A DNA stretch of 64,000 nt from Halosimplex carlsbadense 2-9-1 (GTDB lineage Archaea > Halobacteriota > Halobacteria > Halobacteriales > Haloarculaceae), in NCBI RefSeq assembly GCF_000337455.1, contig NZ_AOIU01000033.1:1-64000 (forward strand). The letters run 5' to 3'. Every line of letters begins with the position of its first letter. Position 1 is the first letter of the stretch. The translations under genes were made by a program, and so were the position numbers. The notes below the pieces were generated by a model. The model was not told where the DNA came from, did no database searches, and saw only the letters and a program-made list of their open reading frames with translations. This document shows, piece after piece, positions 26,560 through 34,691 of this stretch.

Positions 26560-27428
26560 TGTCCCTCCGCGGCCCGCCCGACGACCGATCCGTCGACGAT
26601 CTGCTGGAGTTCGGCGTCGTCAACCTCGACAAACCCCCCGGCCCGTCGGCCCACCAGGTCGCCGCGTGGGTCCGGGACATGGCCGGCGTCGAGCGCGCCG
26701 CCCACGCCGGCACCCTCGACCCGAAAGTCACCGGCTGTCTCCCGATGCTGCTCGGCGACGCGACGCGGATGGCCCAGGTGTTCGACGACAGCGACAAGGA
26801 ATACATCGCCGTCCTCGAACTCCACGGTCCAGCCCCCGCCGATCTGAGGTCCGTCCTCGCCGAGTTCGAGGGCGATATCTACCAGAAGCCGCCCAAGAAG
26901 AGCGCGGTCGTCCGCCGACTGCGCTCGCGGGAGATCTACGCCCTCGACGCGCTGGAGGTCGAGGACCGGCGGGCCCTACTGCGGGTCCGCTGCGAGAGCG
27001 GGACCTACATCCGGAAGCTGTGCCACGATCTGGGGCTCGCTCTGGGGACCGGCGCGCACATGGGTCACCTCCGCCGGACGGTGACCGGTTCGTTCGACGA
27101 CCGGAAGCTGGTGTCGCTGCACGACTTCGTCGACGCGCTCGCGTGGGCCGACGAGGGGGACACCGACCCGCTCCGCGAGGTCGTCCAGCCCGCCGAGCGG
27201 GCGCTCGTCGACCTGCCGAGCGCGACCATCGCCGAGTCGGCCGCTCGGGAGGTCGCCGAGGGGGCGCCCGTCTACGCGCCTGGTCTGATCGACATCGACG
27301 ACGTGTTCCGCGGCGACCTGGTCGCCTGCTACACTCCGGACGAGGCAGCGGTCTGTCTCGCGACCCTCGCCGGCGACCCGGAGGCCGACAGCGGTGTGGT
27401 ACTCGATCTCGAACGCGTGCTGGTCTGA
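26559..27428 (+). CDS. truB: tRNA/rRNA pseudouridine synthase (Cbf5/TruB family)
   Basis: A 289-residue pseudouridine synthase. The catalytic motif is HAGTLDPKVTGCLP, where the Asp attacks the uridine. Earlier it has NLDKPPGPSAHQVA, later YQKPPKKSAVVR and CESGTYIRKLCHDLG, all hallmark blocks. The last 80 residues form the PUA domain (VQPAERALVDLP...DLVACYTPDEAAV). In archaea Cbf5 modifies rRNA within H/ACA particles and tRNA U55. It overlaps cmk by one base and ends 50 bases before tRNA-Pro. Confidence 0.92.
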   Translation: MSLRGPPDDRSVDDLLEFGVVNLDKPPGPSAHQVAAWVRDMAGVERAAHAGTLDPKVTGCLPMLLGDATRMAQVFDDSDKEYIAVLELHGPAPADLRSVLAEFEGDIYQKPPKKSAVVRRLRSREIYALDALEVEDRRALLRVRCESGTYIRKLCHDLGLALGTGAHMGHLRRTVTGSFDDRKLVSLHDFVDALAWADEGDTDPLREVVQPAERALVDLPSATIAESAAREVAEGAPVYAPGLIDIDDVFRGDLVACYTPDEAAVCLATLAGDPEADSGVVLDLERVLV

Positions 27429-27478
27429 CCGACCGAAAGCGAAGGGCTTAATCAGGGGTGGCTCGTCTGCCGATACGC

Positions 27479-27549
27479 GGGACCGTGGGGTAGCGGTATC
27501 CTCGGCGCATGGGGTGCGTCGGACCTGAGTTCGAATCTCGGCGGTCCCA
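27479..27549 (+). tRNA. tRNA-Pro (anticodon GGG)
   Basis: A complete cloverleaf. Acceptor GGGACCG pairs with CGGTCCC (27542-27548), followed by discriminator A. The anticodon stem GGCGC/GCGTC closes the loop ATGGGGT, which gives anticodon GGG. The T arm is CTGAG-TTCGAAT-CTCGG. CCA is not encoded. The 3' end holds the left attachment core of the integrated element. Confidence 0.93.
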
Positions 27550-27551
27550 CT
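27537..27551 (+). repeat. attL core, CTCGGCGGTCCCACT
   Basis: The last part of the T arm and acceptor of tRNA-Pro plus two bases. The same 15 bases recur at 58370-58384, just beyond the integrase. The integrated element therefore spans about 27537-58369. Confidence 0.88.
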
Positions 27552-27559
27552 ACCCATAT

Positions 27560-27575
27560 ACCCTTTTTCCAGGGT
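27560..27575 (+). terminator. T-rich hairpin after tRNA-Pro
   Basis: ACCCT and AGGGT flank TTTTCC, so a T run follows the tRNA by about ten bases. It is the first DNA of the element's left arm and could end tRNA transcription. Confidence 0.4.
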
Positions 27576-27616
27576 TTCCTGATAGTCTGGAATCGTACCT
27601 TTAGGGGTGACTCCGC

Positions 27617-27967
27617 ATGACCCCGGACAGCCGCGGCGCCGGCCGCGAGTCCGAGGTCGATCCCGCCTGCTACGCCGACGTACAGTACGCACGCGGGGTT
27701 TCCTCGCAAGATACCGTCGCGAAGAGTCGCGAGAAGTGCGGTATCTGTTTCCCCGATGGGACGATCCCGGACCACGTCGACGAGGTCGTCGTCGGTCGCT
27801 ACACCTCGTCGGTTCATCTGACCGACGACCACGAGGTCGACTGTTCGAAGTCGAACGTGCCCGACAACCCCTCCTGTGCGGATCAGGGGCTCGCGGCGAA
27901 GATCGGCGCCGAGGACTTCGGGCCGGACGACCTCGAGGAGCTGGGCGCCCGGGGAGGTGACGCCTGA
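27617..27967 (+). CDS. Hypothetical cysteine-containing protein, first gene of left operon
   Basis: A 116-residue acidic protein. It has six Cys: one in DPACYAD, a CGIC pair near residue 41, and later EVDCSKS and NPSCADQ; the CGIC pair and downstream Cys residues could bind zinc. No domain is recognised. Its stop TGA overlaps the ATG of the next gene by one base. It starts the plus-strand operon that runs to 32819 and lies 65 bases from attL. Confidence 0.6.
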   Translation: MTPDSRGAGRESEVDPACYADVQYARGVSSQDTVAKSREKCGICFPDGTIPDHVDEVVVGRYTSSVHLTDDHEVDCSKSNVPDNPSCADQGLAAKIGAEDFGPDDLEELGARGGDA

Positions 27968-28404
27968 TGTCCGACGAGTGGCCCGTCGAGATCGACGGCG
28001 ACGAGTTCCACCCGATCCCCGAGAGCTGGATCGAATACGGCTCCGATCAGGATCGCGGTTCGCCCCGGATATACGCGGTCTCCGTCGCTTCCGGCCCGCG
28101 GAACATGATATTGCTTCGGTACGCGAGTCCGGACGGCCGCGCCGTCAAAGTCTCGACTAACGGCGCCGACAACCCTTCCGGCGACGGGATCGTACCCGCT
28201 TCACTCGCGAAATACGAAAACTGGCCGCGGTCGATGGTCCCCAACCGAGGTGTAGAACCGACGGGACTCCTTCGGAAAGCCGAGAGCGAGCACTTCCGGG
28301 AACTGTGGGCCGACCGCATCGAACACGACAGCGCCGAAGCCGACCCGCAGCTCGTCGCCGACGGTGGAGGAGGCGAGCGGTCGAATGGAGGTGAGTCGGC
28401 GTGA
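27967..28404 (+). CDS. Hypothetical protein
   Basis: A 145-residue acidic, soluble protein. The N-terminal half (EWPVEIDGDEFHPIPESW, ISKIY-like strand RIYAVSVASGPRNMILLRYA) looks like a beta-rich domain; the C-terminal 60 residues are helical (LLRKAESEHFRELWADRIEHD) and end in a Gly/Asp tail. Not recognised. It overlaps both neighbours by one to four bases, which supports translation coupling within the operon. Confidence 0.6.
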   Translation: MSDEWPVEIDGDEFHPIPESWIEYGSDQDRGSPRIYAVSVASGPRNMILLRYASPDGRAVKVSTNGADNPSGDGIVPASLAKYENWPRSMVPNRGVEPTGLLRKAESEHFRELWADRIEHDSAEADPQLVADGGGGERSNGGESA

Positions 28405-28910
28405 GCAGTACCCTGGAGTCCTCCAAGAAGCGCGGTGACTCCGTTGAGAGCGCCGTGATCAACGCCGATCCGGGCCTGGAGTTCGTCGGTGACTCCGTCG
28501 CGACGTGGCACGACGCACGGACCGTCGAGTGCCTCGATCCCTCCTACGAGCGCCCGTTCTACGGGATCCCGCTCATCGAGCCTGATACTGAAGTCGAGAT
28601 CAAAGGCGCGTGCGTCGTTCGCTCGGCCGGCGCCAGTCGGCAGCGGTCCGGCCAGTGGTACATCAAGCGCAAGGCGCACGACCAGCTCGTCGACGCCGGC
28701 GGCGTCTACCTGCTGACCGTCTACGCCCCGCGCCCGGAGACCCCGATCCTCCGGTCGGTGATCATCCCGGCGTCGCTGCTGGACGAGCATCTCGGCGGCC
28801 GGTGGTACGACGTGGACGCCGACCGCTCGGAGACCGAGGTCGCCCAGCTGACGTGGACCGTGCTGATCGACCGTGAACGCGTCCCCAGCTCGGCGGAGGT
28901 GAGCGGCTGA
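28401..28910 (+). CDS. Possible PD-(D/E)xK-like nuclease-fold protein
   Basis: A 169-residue protein starting with GTG (GTGA overlap with the gene before). The central part has TEVEIKGACVV, then GQWYIKRKAHDQLVDAGG and VYLLTVYAP. A Glu-x-Lys after a beta strand, followed by a Lys/Arg helix and another strand, is the pattern of PD-(D/E)xK nucleases such as Hjc-like resolvases. The first acidic residue could be the Asp of LIEPDTEVE or an earlier one. This is pattern reading only. The downstream methyltransferases make a DNA-directed role plausible. Confidence 0.45.
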   Translation: MSSTLESSKKRGDSVESAVINADPGLEFVGDSVATWHDARTVECLDPSYERPFYGIPLIEPDTEVEIKGACVVRSAGASRQRSGQWYIKRKAHDQLVDAGGVYLLTVYAPRPETPILRSVIIPASLLDEHLGGRWYDVDADRSETEVAQLTWTVLIDRERVPSSAEVSG

Positions 28911-29356
28911 TGCCGTCGACGAACCAGGCCGGCGGTCGCGACCTCCCCGAGTTGCCCGGGATCGAGAAGGACATCGGGCACAACCCCGCGCGCTTCCTCG
29001 ACTGGGACCTCGTCGGCCATGCCGACCGGAAGGGTCTGCTGAAATCTCGCATCCGAGGTATCGACAAGATAGCCGTCTGCCGAGCGTACTGGGCTGCCGA
29101 GCACCACCCTGAGGTTGGTCCGACCGACGGACCCCGTGAGGGCGTTCTCCGACTCCTCGACCAGCGCGAGGAGTTCCTTCGAGAGCGCGGCGAGCGGCCC
29201 GAGCGGCTGATGTTCGGTCCGCGGCGGCCGCCGGAGTACTACGCGACCGAGTCCGACGACGATGGCGACGAACGGCCGCGTACCGCTGCGGCGAAGCTTT
29301 CGCGGATGCGTTCCGAGCGCGTCGCGACCGACGGGGGTGAGGTCGATGGCGAGTGA
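28910..29356 (+). CDS. Hypothetical protein
   Basis: A 148-residue basic-acidic mixed protein. The N-terminal 80 residues (ELPGIEKDIGHNPARFLDWDLVGHAD, RIRGIDKIAVCRAYWAAE) look helical; the middle has RERGERPERLMFGPRRPPEYY, and the C-terminus is polar. I do not recognise the family, though the pattern is the sort seen in haloarchaeal proviral gene sets. ATG overlaps the previous stop by one base. Confidence 0.55.
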   Translation: MPSTNQAGGRDLPELPGIEKDIGHNPARFLDWDLVGHADRKGLLKSRIRGIDKIAVCRAYWAAEHHPEVGPTDGPREGVLRLLDQREEFLRERGERPERLMFGPRRPPEYYATESDDDGDERPRTAAAKLSRMRSERVATDGGEVDGE

Positions 29357-29846
29357 TCCGACCCCGGTTCAGGTGCGCGATGTCTCTGAGCGGTGGCCCG
29401 ACGCCGACACCGCGGTCGAGATCGGCGGGCCGGTAGTTGCGACCGACGGTGGTGAGTCCAGGAGCGACACTGAGCGAGTCGCCGGAGAACTGGAGCGGTT
29501 CGCTATCGACTCCGCGCTCCGTGACGCGTGGGTCTCAGAGTTCTGGGCTCCTGCCGATCCCGACTTCGGTTTCGTCGACTACTTCGAAGCGGCGGCAGCC
29601 CGCAACCTCGGCCTGCTTGGTGGACTCGAGGAGCTCGCCGAAGACATCGACCGTCGCGGGATCGTGCCCCAGTCCGACAACGAACAGGCGCGACTCGTCA
29701 CGGACGGCGGAACGGAGTGCGCGCTCCACCCTGCCGACGAGTCGCCGGATCTCCGATACTGCCACCGCTGCGTTGGGGACACACTCCACAGCTGGCAGGG
29801 CGATCACTGGTCCTGCGACTCCTGTGGCCGGAGGTGGTCGGCGTGA
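29346..29846 (+). CDS. Hypothetical protein with C-terminal zinc ribbon
   Basis: A 166-residue acidic protein. The last 40 residues have YCHRCVGDTLHSWQGDHWSC followed by DSCG, two Cys pairs about 17 apart that make a zinc ribbon. The rest is helical (WVSEFWAPADPDFGFVDYFEAA). The ATG at 29346 overlaps the previous gene by 11 bases, typical of this operon. It precedes a DNA methyltransferase with a GTGA overlap. Confidence 0.6.
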   Translation: MASDPTPVQVRDVSERWPDADTAVEIGGPVVATDGGESRSDTERVAGELERFAIDSALRDAWVSEFWAPADPDFGFVDYFEAAAARNLGLLGGLEELAEDIDRRGIVPQSDNEQARLVTDGGTECALHPADESPDLRYCHRCVGDTLHSWQGDHWSCDSCGRRWSA

Positions 29847-30604
29847 GCGAGACTGAGCGAGAGGTGATCCAGGCCGACGCCTTCGAGGCGCTCGGCGAGC
29901 TGCCCGACGACTTCGCCCACGCGGCCGTGGTCGACTACCCGTGGGAGTTCGATTACGAGAATGGCACCAACCGGATGGGCTACGACCGCCAGAAACACGG
30001 AGACGAAGGCGAGAACCCGATGTTCGAGATGGCGGAGGACGAAGCTCTCCCCATCCTCCTCGGGGAGTTAGAGCGCGTGCTTGTCGACGGCGCTTGGCTG
30101 TTCTGCCTCGCCGACGACCGCTTTCAGGACGTGGTTCGCACCTCTCTCCAAGACGCCGAGCAACTCGTCTTCCGCCGTAACTGGGCGTGGACGCCCGGAC
30201 GGATGGGGATGGGCTACTACGGCCGCGTCAGCCACTACCCGATCCCCGTCGCGACGAACGGCGAGACGGAGCGGTACGTGCAGGATCGCGGCACGCTCGT
30301 CAACGTCGACGGCCGTGCAGAGTCCGAGTATTCGACCGCAAAGCCCCTTGCGCTCTATCGGAAACTGTTGGCCTCTCCCGTCCTCGACGACGGCGAGCGG
30401 ATACTGGAGCCGTTCTGTGGGTCCGCACCTGGTGCGGCGGTCGCGTCGGAGCGGGACCTGTCCTACTGGGGCTGTGACGTTGACGCCGAAGCGGTGGAGC
30501 TGGCACGCGGCCACCTCCGTCAGTCGCGTTTAGTTCCCGACGGAGGGGCGTGCAACCAGCGATGTGTAGACACGGAAACTGAGCGATCGGAGGGGTCGCA
30601 GTGA
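29843..30604 (+). CDS. DNA methyltransferase (N6-adenine/N4-cytosine type, DPPW-like first)
   Basis: A 253-residue protein. AVVDYPWEFDYENG near residue 29 is a variant of the catalytic Asp-Pro-Pro-Trp/Tyr motif, with Tyr in place of the first Pro. The SAM-binding motif comes later: ILEPFCGSAPGAAVASE followed by YWGCDVDAEAVELA. This order (catalytic motif before SAM motif) is that of beta-class enzymes. The GTG start overlaps the gene before; its TGA overlaps the next gene. There is no clear target-recognition domain. A role in marking element DNA against host restriction is likely. Confidence 0.8.
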   Translation: MSETEREVIQADAFEALGELPDDFAHAAVVDYPWEFDYENGTNRMGYDRQKHGDEGENPMFEMAEDEALPILLGELERVLVDGAWLFCLADDRFQDVVRTSLQDAEQLVFRRNWAWTPGRMGMGYYGRVSHYPIPVATNGETERYVQDRGTLVNVDGRAESEYSTAKPLALYRKLLASPVLDDGERILEPFCGSAPGAAVASERDLSYWGCDVDAEAVELARGHLRQSRLVPDGGACNQRCVDTETERSEGSQ

Positions 30605-31179
30605 GTGACGCCGACGCCGGAGACGGCACCTCCGAGTACCAGCAGGTCCACTGGTCGAGCGAGTCCGACGAGTGGGCGACCCCGCCGTCGCTCCTGCGAC
30701 CGCTCGACGACGCCGTCGACGGCTTCGACCTTGACCCATGCTCCGGCGCCGAGGAGCGGTCGATCGCCGCCGAGACCTACACCGAGGCTGACGACGGTCT
30801 CGCTCAGCGGTGGCACGGCGTCGTCTGGTGCAACCCGCCGTACTCGGATGTGGCCGACTGGATCGAGAAGGCGCGCTTCGAGGGCGCCCGCGACGCCGTC
30901 GAGCTGGTGATCGTGCTCGTCCCGGCTCGCACGTCGACCCAGTGGTTCCACAAGTTCGCCAGCCATGCCGCGGCGGTGTGCTTTATCGAGGGCCGTCTGT
31001 CGTTCGGTGACGCGGACAACTCCGCACCGTTCCCCTCGATGCTTCTCGCGTTCGGCGAGCCCACTGACGCGGTTATCGACGCCTTCGACGACCGTGGTGC
31101 CGTCTTTGTCGACGGCGAGCGCTACGCGCCGACCCGACAGGCCACGCTCGGCGACGCCGCCGATGAGGATCGGAGGTGA
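30601..31179 (+). CDS. Phage-type DNA N6-adenine methyltransferase (Dam family)
   Basis: A 192-residue protein of the phage Dam-like family. DEWATPPSLLRPLDDAV near residue 22, FDLDPCSGAEER, and the catalytic VVWCNPPYSDVADWIEKA motif are diagnostic and in the right order. VIVLVPARTSTQWFHKF and FIEGRLSFGD finish the fold. These enzymes protect phage DNA from restriction. It starts with GTG in a four-base overlap with the upstream methyltransferase gene, so the two are cotranscribed. Confidence 0.85.
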   Translation: MSDADAGDGTSEYQQVHWSSESDEWATPPSLLRPLDDAVDGFDLDPCSGAEERSIAAETYTEADDGLAQRWHGVVWCNPPYSDVADWIEKARFEGARDAVELVIVLVPARTSTQWFHKFASHAAAVCFIEGRLSFGDADNSAPFPSMLLAFGEPTDAVIDAFDDRGAVFVDGERYAPTRQATLGDAADEDRR

Positions 31180-32819
31180 CGGCGGTGTCCCAAGTCACCC
31201 GAGCCACGCACGAATCCGAGATGTGGCTCTACTACGCGCCTGTCGGCGATGACAGCGAGGCGTACGTCGACTACGACGGACTCGACCCCTACTGGGCGCT
31301 GGCGGATCTGCTGATCAACGAGTTCGACGGCTACCACGAACTCTCCGACGTGGAGATCAACGGCGAGCGCTGGGATATCCGGATGAACTACAGCAAGAGT
31401 GGCTTCCAGCCGCGCCCGGAGGACGAGATCGCCAGCGATCGCCTCTACGAGTTCGATATCAACGCCCGCGGTCGCGGCGAGCGCAAGTGCGACTACAACA
31501 TCTCGCCGCGGTTCCCCGACATGCGGAAGTCGGACGGTGAGCGTACGACGACCGCGTTCGACCACACCGAGCCCGACGAGGGCGTAAGCGTCCACTGCCA
31601 GCCGTCGAACCTGGAGCCCGACGAGGTCGCCGACCTCCTGCCGCGGTTAGTCTTCGAGCTGGCCAACGCCGCCGACCTGGGTCTCTATCACGGCTACTTC
31701 GCCGAGCCGTTCGACGGGCGGATCACCGCCCTCGAGCGGTACGTTCGACTCACCCGGTCGATGAACGAGAAGCTCATCGGCACTGGCGGGATCTTCGACC
31801 GGCTGGCGATGCTGCTGTCGGACGCCGATGGGACGAAAGGCGTCTACAAGTTCGACAACGAGCGTGAACGCGGGTATCACCACGTGGTGCGCCACGGTTC
31901 GACCAGCGCCGGCGAGATGGTCTCGGGCCACCGGCTGGGTGGCCAGATCAAGAGCTACCTGCCGGAACACCCCGAGAAGTTCGAACCGGAAGATCCGCTG
32001 TTTCATCCGAAGCTCGGTGTCAAGTTCGTCCAGGGGCGGACCGCTGCTGGGTCGGTGCCCTGGAGCGAGCGCGACGAAGTCGTCCGCGAGCTCGACGAGC
32101 GGCTCGTCTCGTTGCTCTCCTGGGCGGAGATCCCGACGGAGGCCGGCGGGACCACCTACGTCGCGGATGATCACTTCGGCGCCGGCGCCGCTGCGGAGTC
32201 CGTGCCGATCCACTCGGACCCGACGCCCCGGCTCGAAGCGAATCAGGAGCACCTGATCGTGACGACGCTGCGGGACATGACCAGCGCCGACGAGGCGATC
32301 GTCGAGAACCTCGCGACCGACGGCGGCCAGCCGGCACGCAAGGTCGCCGATGCGGCGGGTGTCGGACTCTCGACGGTGTACCGGTGTCTCCAGCGACTCG
32401 AGGGCGTCGTCACGTCGGACAACGGCCACGTCCGGTTCGTCTCGGAGAAGCTCCGTCAGGAGATCCGCGCGATCGTGGAGTCCGCCGAGACGAAGATCGA
32501 GAGCGCTGCGGACCGCGCCGCCCAGCTGGTCGACATGGACGTGCGCCAGTCGGCCTCGAGCGCGTTCGACCGGTGGCTCGCGAAGTACGGCGCCGAGTTC
32601 GACGCCCCGAGTAGCGAGGGCGAGCGCCCGACGGTCCGGATCGACACGGTGCTCTCGAAGCACAAGGCCTCCACGAACCCGCGCGTCGACGACGTGCTCG
32701 ACAAGATGCTCGACGCTTGGACGAACGACGGCCGCGACCCGCGGGACCTCAAGCGGGCGATCGTCGAGGTCTCCGTCGACGGGACCTCGATGCGTCGGCC
32801 GGTCGCGACGCTGCACTGA
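31176..32819 (+). CDS. Large winged-helix protein (DUF7845-like)
   Basis: A 547-residue protein that ends the left operon. Residues 1-350 form a mixed region with WLYYAPVGDDSEAYVDYDGLD, YSKSGFQPRPEDE and a FHPKLGVKFV strand. Around residue 370-420 is a winged helix (ATDGGQPARKVADAAGVGLSTVYRCLQRLE), followed by a helical stretch and DRWLAKYGAEFDAP. It resembles proteins found in other haloarchaeal integrative elements that carry the DUF7845 label; function unknown. Being the largest soluble protein of an element that lacks an obvious Rep, it is my best guess for a replication or DNA-handling factor, but I see no nickase or primase motifs. Confidence 0.6.
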   Translation: MTAVSQVTRATHESEMWLYYAPVGDDSEAYVDYDGLDPYWALADLLINEFDGYHELSDVEINGERWDIRMNYSKSGFQPRPEDEIASDRLYEFDINARGRGERKCDYNISPRFPDMRKSDGERTTTAFDHTEPDEGVSVHCQPSNLEPDEVADLLPRLVFELANAADLGLYHGYFAEPFDGRITALERYVRLTRSMNEKLIGTGGIFDRLAMLLSDADGTKGVYKFDNERERGYHHVVRHGSTSAGEMVSGHRLGGQIKSYLPEHPEKFEPEDPLFHPKLGVKFVQGRTAAGSVPWSERDEVVRELDERLVSLLSWAEIPTEAGGTTYVADDHFGAGAAAESVPIHSDPTPRLEANQEHLIVTTLRDMTSADEAIVENLATDGGQPARKVADAAGVGLSTVYRCLQRLEGVVTSDNGHVRFVSEKLRQEIRAIVESAETKIESAADRAAQLVDMDVRQSASSAFDRWLAKYGAEFDAPSSEGERPTVRIDTVLSKHKASTNPRVDDVLDKMLDAWTNDGRDPRDLKRAIVEVSVDGTSMRRPVATLH

Positions 32820-32933
32820 CGCCCGACGGCAGAGAGGCATCACTGTCGGTCGTCGCTTCTTTTTATAAGGTATAGTCCGAATCTACCCCGAACCCCCTTT
32901 TCGAGTGGAACCCAGATGTTGGCCGATCGGCGC

Positions 32934-33021
32934 CGAACCGGTGGTTCGCCGGTTGGGGTGTGCCCACCGCACGGGCAAACCCCCTTAGGAGGTGTGCCTA
33001 AGGCCACGCGCCTGCGGCGCG
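32934..33021. repeat. Array of four perfect inverted repeats
   Basis: CGAACC/GGTTCG with a 3-base loop (32934-32948), TGCCC/GGGCA with a 7-base loop (32961-32977), CCTTAGG/CCTAAGG with a 7-base loop (32983-33003) and CGCGCC/GGCGCG with a 3-base loop followed by an A run (33007-33021). Four stems in 88 bases suggest a structured RNA, a single-strand origin or a packaging signal. Confidence 0.6.
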
Positions 33022-33363
33022 CAAAAATACACCCCCGCCTCTCCGCCAGACTCCACCCGAAGCACGTGAAACAGAGGTCGAACAAGAATTCATAGTAACA
33101 TTCATCTAACCGGATAGTATACGTAGGGACGCACCGGCGACTGCCGACGGGCTCCAGACAGGGTGGCGTCCTGTAACTGACACAGAACCTGTCACTCTCC
33201 GCTTGGGTGCAAAGATGTTCACCGCATCTCCCGGGCCTTGCCCGGTTTTCCGAGGTATAAACTTTCTCGCGCCCACTCAATAGCGTCTTGACCTGTTTGT
33301 CGGAAAGTGTAATCACCCGATAAGTGGCCTTGAATGGTCGGTTTCGGGAAACAGCGAGTACCC

Positions 33364-33375
33364 TTTAAGATGATA
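33364..33375 (+). promoter_or_regulatory. TATA-like box for the pilin array
   Basis: TTTAAGATGATA, about 23-34 bases upstream of the first pilin ATG. The later pilin genes follow within 5-6 bases of each other and so should be read from this promoter. Confidence 0.5.
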
Positions 33376-33397
33376 TCCAGATACGTGCCAGTCGGAC

Positions 33398-33946
33398 ATG
33401 GATCTAAAGCAGCTACTAAACGACGACGACGCGGTGTCGCCGGTTATCGGCGTCATCCTGATGGTCGCGATCACGGTCATCCTCGCGGCCGTCATCGCGT
33501 CGTTCGTCCTCGGGCTGGGCAACCAGGCACAGCAGGGTGCGCCGACGGCGACGATCGGCTTCGACTACGAGCAAACGGACGCGGACGCAGGCGGGAACTC
33601 ATACGGATACCTCACTGTCTCCCACGACGGTGGAGACACAATCTCCAACGAGGAATTATACATTCGTGGGTCGGGATTCCATAACGACTGGGATAATTCT
33701 GATGACACGTCGCTCCCAGCAAACAGTGGAAGCTACACTCCCACCGAGGACACGACGGGTGACGCATATCTCGGTAGTGCTGGCTCCTGGCCAGCAGTAG
33801 CGGGATCCGGTGATGACAGCGCCATCGTCTCGGGTGACCGTGTCTACGTCGGTGTCCAGAGCAACTATGATATCAGCGTCGTCTGGCAGGCTCAGGAGGG
33901 CGACTCCTCCTCGACGCTGAACGAACAGGAAGGCCCGGACGCCTAA
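33398..33946 (+). CDS. Type IV pilin-like protein 1
   Basis: A 182-residue archaeal Pilin_N (PF07790-type) protein. The charged N-terminus (MDLKQLLNDDD) precedes [20 protein letters not shown], the prepilin peptidase site and hydrophobic helix used for pilus assembly. After [19 protein letters not shown] comes a variable beta-rich region (residues 62-150), then a conserved end [19 protein letters not shown]. No Cys. It is first of four near-identical-end copies. Possible roles: adhesion pilus or decoy that alters host attachment and superinfection. Confidence 0.85.
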   Translation: MDLKQLLNDDDAVSPVIGVILMVAITVILAAVIASFVLGLGNQAQQGAPTATIGFDYEQTDADAGGNSYGYLTVSHDGGDTISNEELYIRGSGFHNDWDNSDDTSLPANSGSYTPTEDTTGDAYLGSAGSWPAVAGSGDDSAIVSGDRVYVGVQSNYDISVVWQAQEGDSSSTLNEQEGPDA

Positions 33947-34122
33947 TACAAATGGATCTGAAAAACATCATCACTGACGACGACGCAGTTTCGCCGGTTA
34001 TCGGCGTCATTCTGATGGTCGCGATCACGGTCATCCTCGCGGCCGTCATCGCGTCGTTCGTCCTCGGCCTCGGAAATCAGGCGCAGCAGGGTGCGCCGAC
34101 GGCGACGATCGGCTTCGACTAC
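33869..34122 (+). repeat. Pilin junction direct repeat, unit 1
   Basis: About 254 bases covering the conserved 3' end of pilin 1, the spacer and the conserved 5' end of pilin 2. Similar units are at 34438-34691 and 35001-35255. Unequal crossing-over between them would gain or lose whole pilin genes. Confidence 0.75.
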
Positions 34123-34515
34123 ACGCAGGTAGACAATAACGACGACCTTAGCCACGGTGTCTTAGAAATCTCTCACGATGGCGGTGACTCGGTCAACTAT
34201 GAAGAACTCTACGTTCGTGGAAGTGGGTTCAACGATTCTGACGCCCTAACCGGAGATTCAGGAAGCAATATCGGCACAGGTGGAACCTACTCCGATCTCG
34301 GCGGCTACATTTCGTCTGAGGACGGCAGTACGGTCCACGTGCTGGAAGCCGGTCAGTGGCCGGGCACTCAGGCAAGTGGCGACGACAGCAAGGTCGTCTC
34401 AGGCGACCGCGCGAACGCCTACGTGAGTTCGGACTACGATATCAGCCTCGTCTGGCAGGCTCAGGAGGGCGACTCCTCCTCGACGCTGAACGAGCAGGAA
34501 GGTCCTGACGCCTAA
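33952..34515 (+). CDS. Type IV pilin-like protein 2
   Basis: A 187-residue paralogue of pilin 1, five bases downstream. Residues 1-56 and the last 30 are almost identical to those of pilin 1, while residues 60-150 differ: here SHGVLEISHDGGDSVNYEEL is followed by a region with GGTYSDLGGYISSEDGSTV that pilin 1 lacks. The SHDGGD and VRGSGF/IRGSGF blocks stay recognisable. The ATG is [18 protein letters not shown]. Probably processed by a host PibD-type peptidase; no peptidase or assembly ATPase is encoded in the element. Confidence 0.85.
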   Translation: MDLKNIITDDDAVSPVIGVILMVAITVILAAVIASFVLGLGNQAQQGAPTATIGFDYTQVDNNDDLSHGVLEISHDGGDSVNYEELYVRGSGFNDSDALTGDSGSNIGTGGTYSDLGGYISSEDGSTVHVLEAGQWPGTQASGDDSKVVSGDRANAYVSSDYDISLVWQAQEGDSSSTLNEQEGPDA

Positions 34516-34691
34516 TATCAATGAATCTGAAAAACATCTTTACTGACGACGACGCGGTGTCGCCGGTTATCGGCGTCATCCTGATGGTCGCGATCACGGT
34601 GATCCTCGCAGCCGTCATCGCATCGTTCGTCCTCGGACTGGGCAACCAGGCACAGCAGGGCGCACCGACCGCGACGATCGGCTTCGACTAC
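34438..34691 (+). repeat. Pilin junction direct repeat, unit 2
   Basis: The same 254-base junction between pilins 2 and 3, with scattered substitutions. Confidence 0.75.

Larger units (their letters stand above)
32820..33397. other. 578-base intergenic region with hairpin array and pilin promoter
   Basis: Four near-consecutive hairpins sit at 32934-33021 (see separate entry). The rest contains no convincing gene: the 158-codon frame on the minus strand (32840-33316) is Cys/Arg-rich and lacks haloarchaeal composition. At its right end a TTTAAGATGATA patch precedes the first pilin gene. Confidence 0.55.

Noticed and set aside
32840-33316. 158-codon minus-strand frame in the intergenic region before the pilins
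   Set aside because: Cys/Arg-rich, crosses the hairpin array, no start signal or overlap with neighbours.
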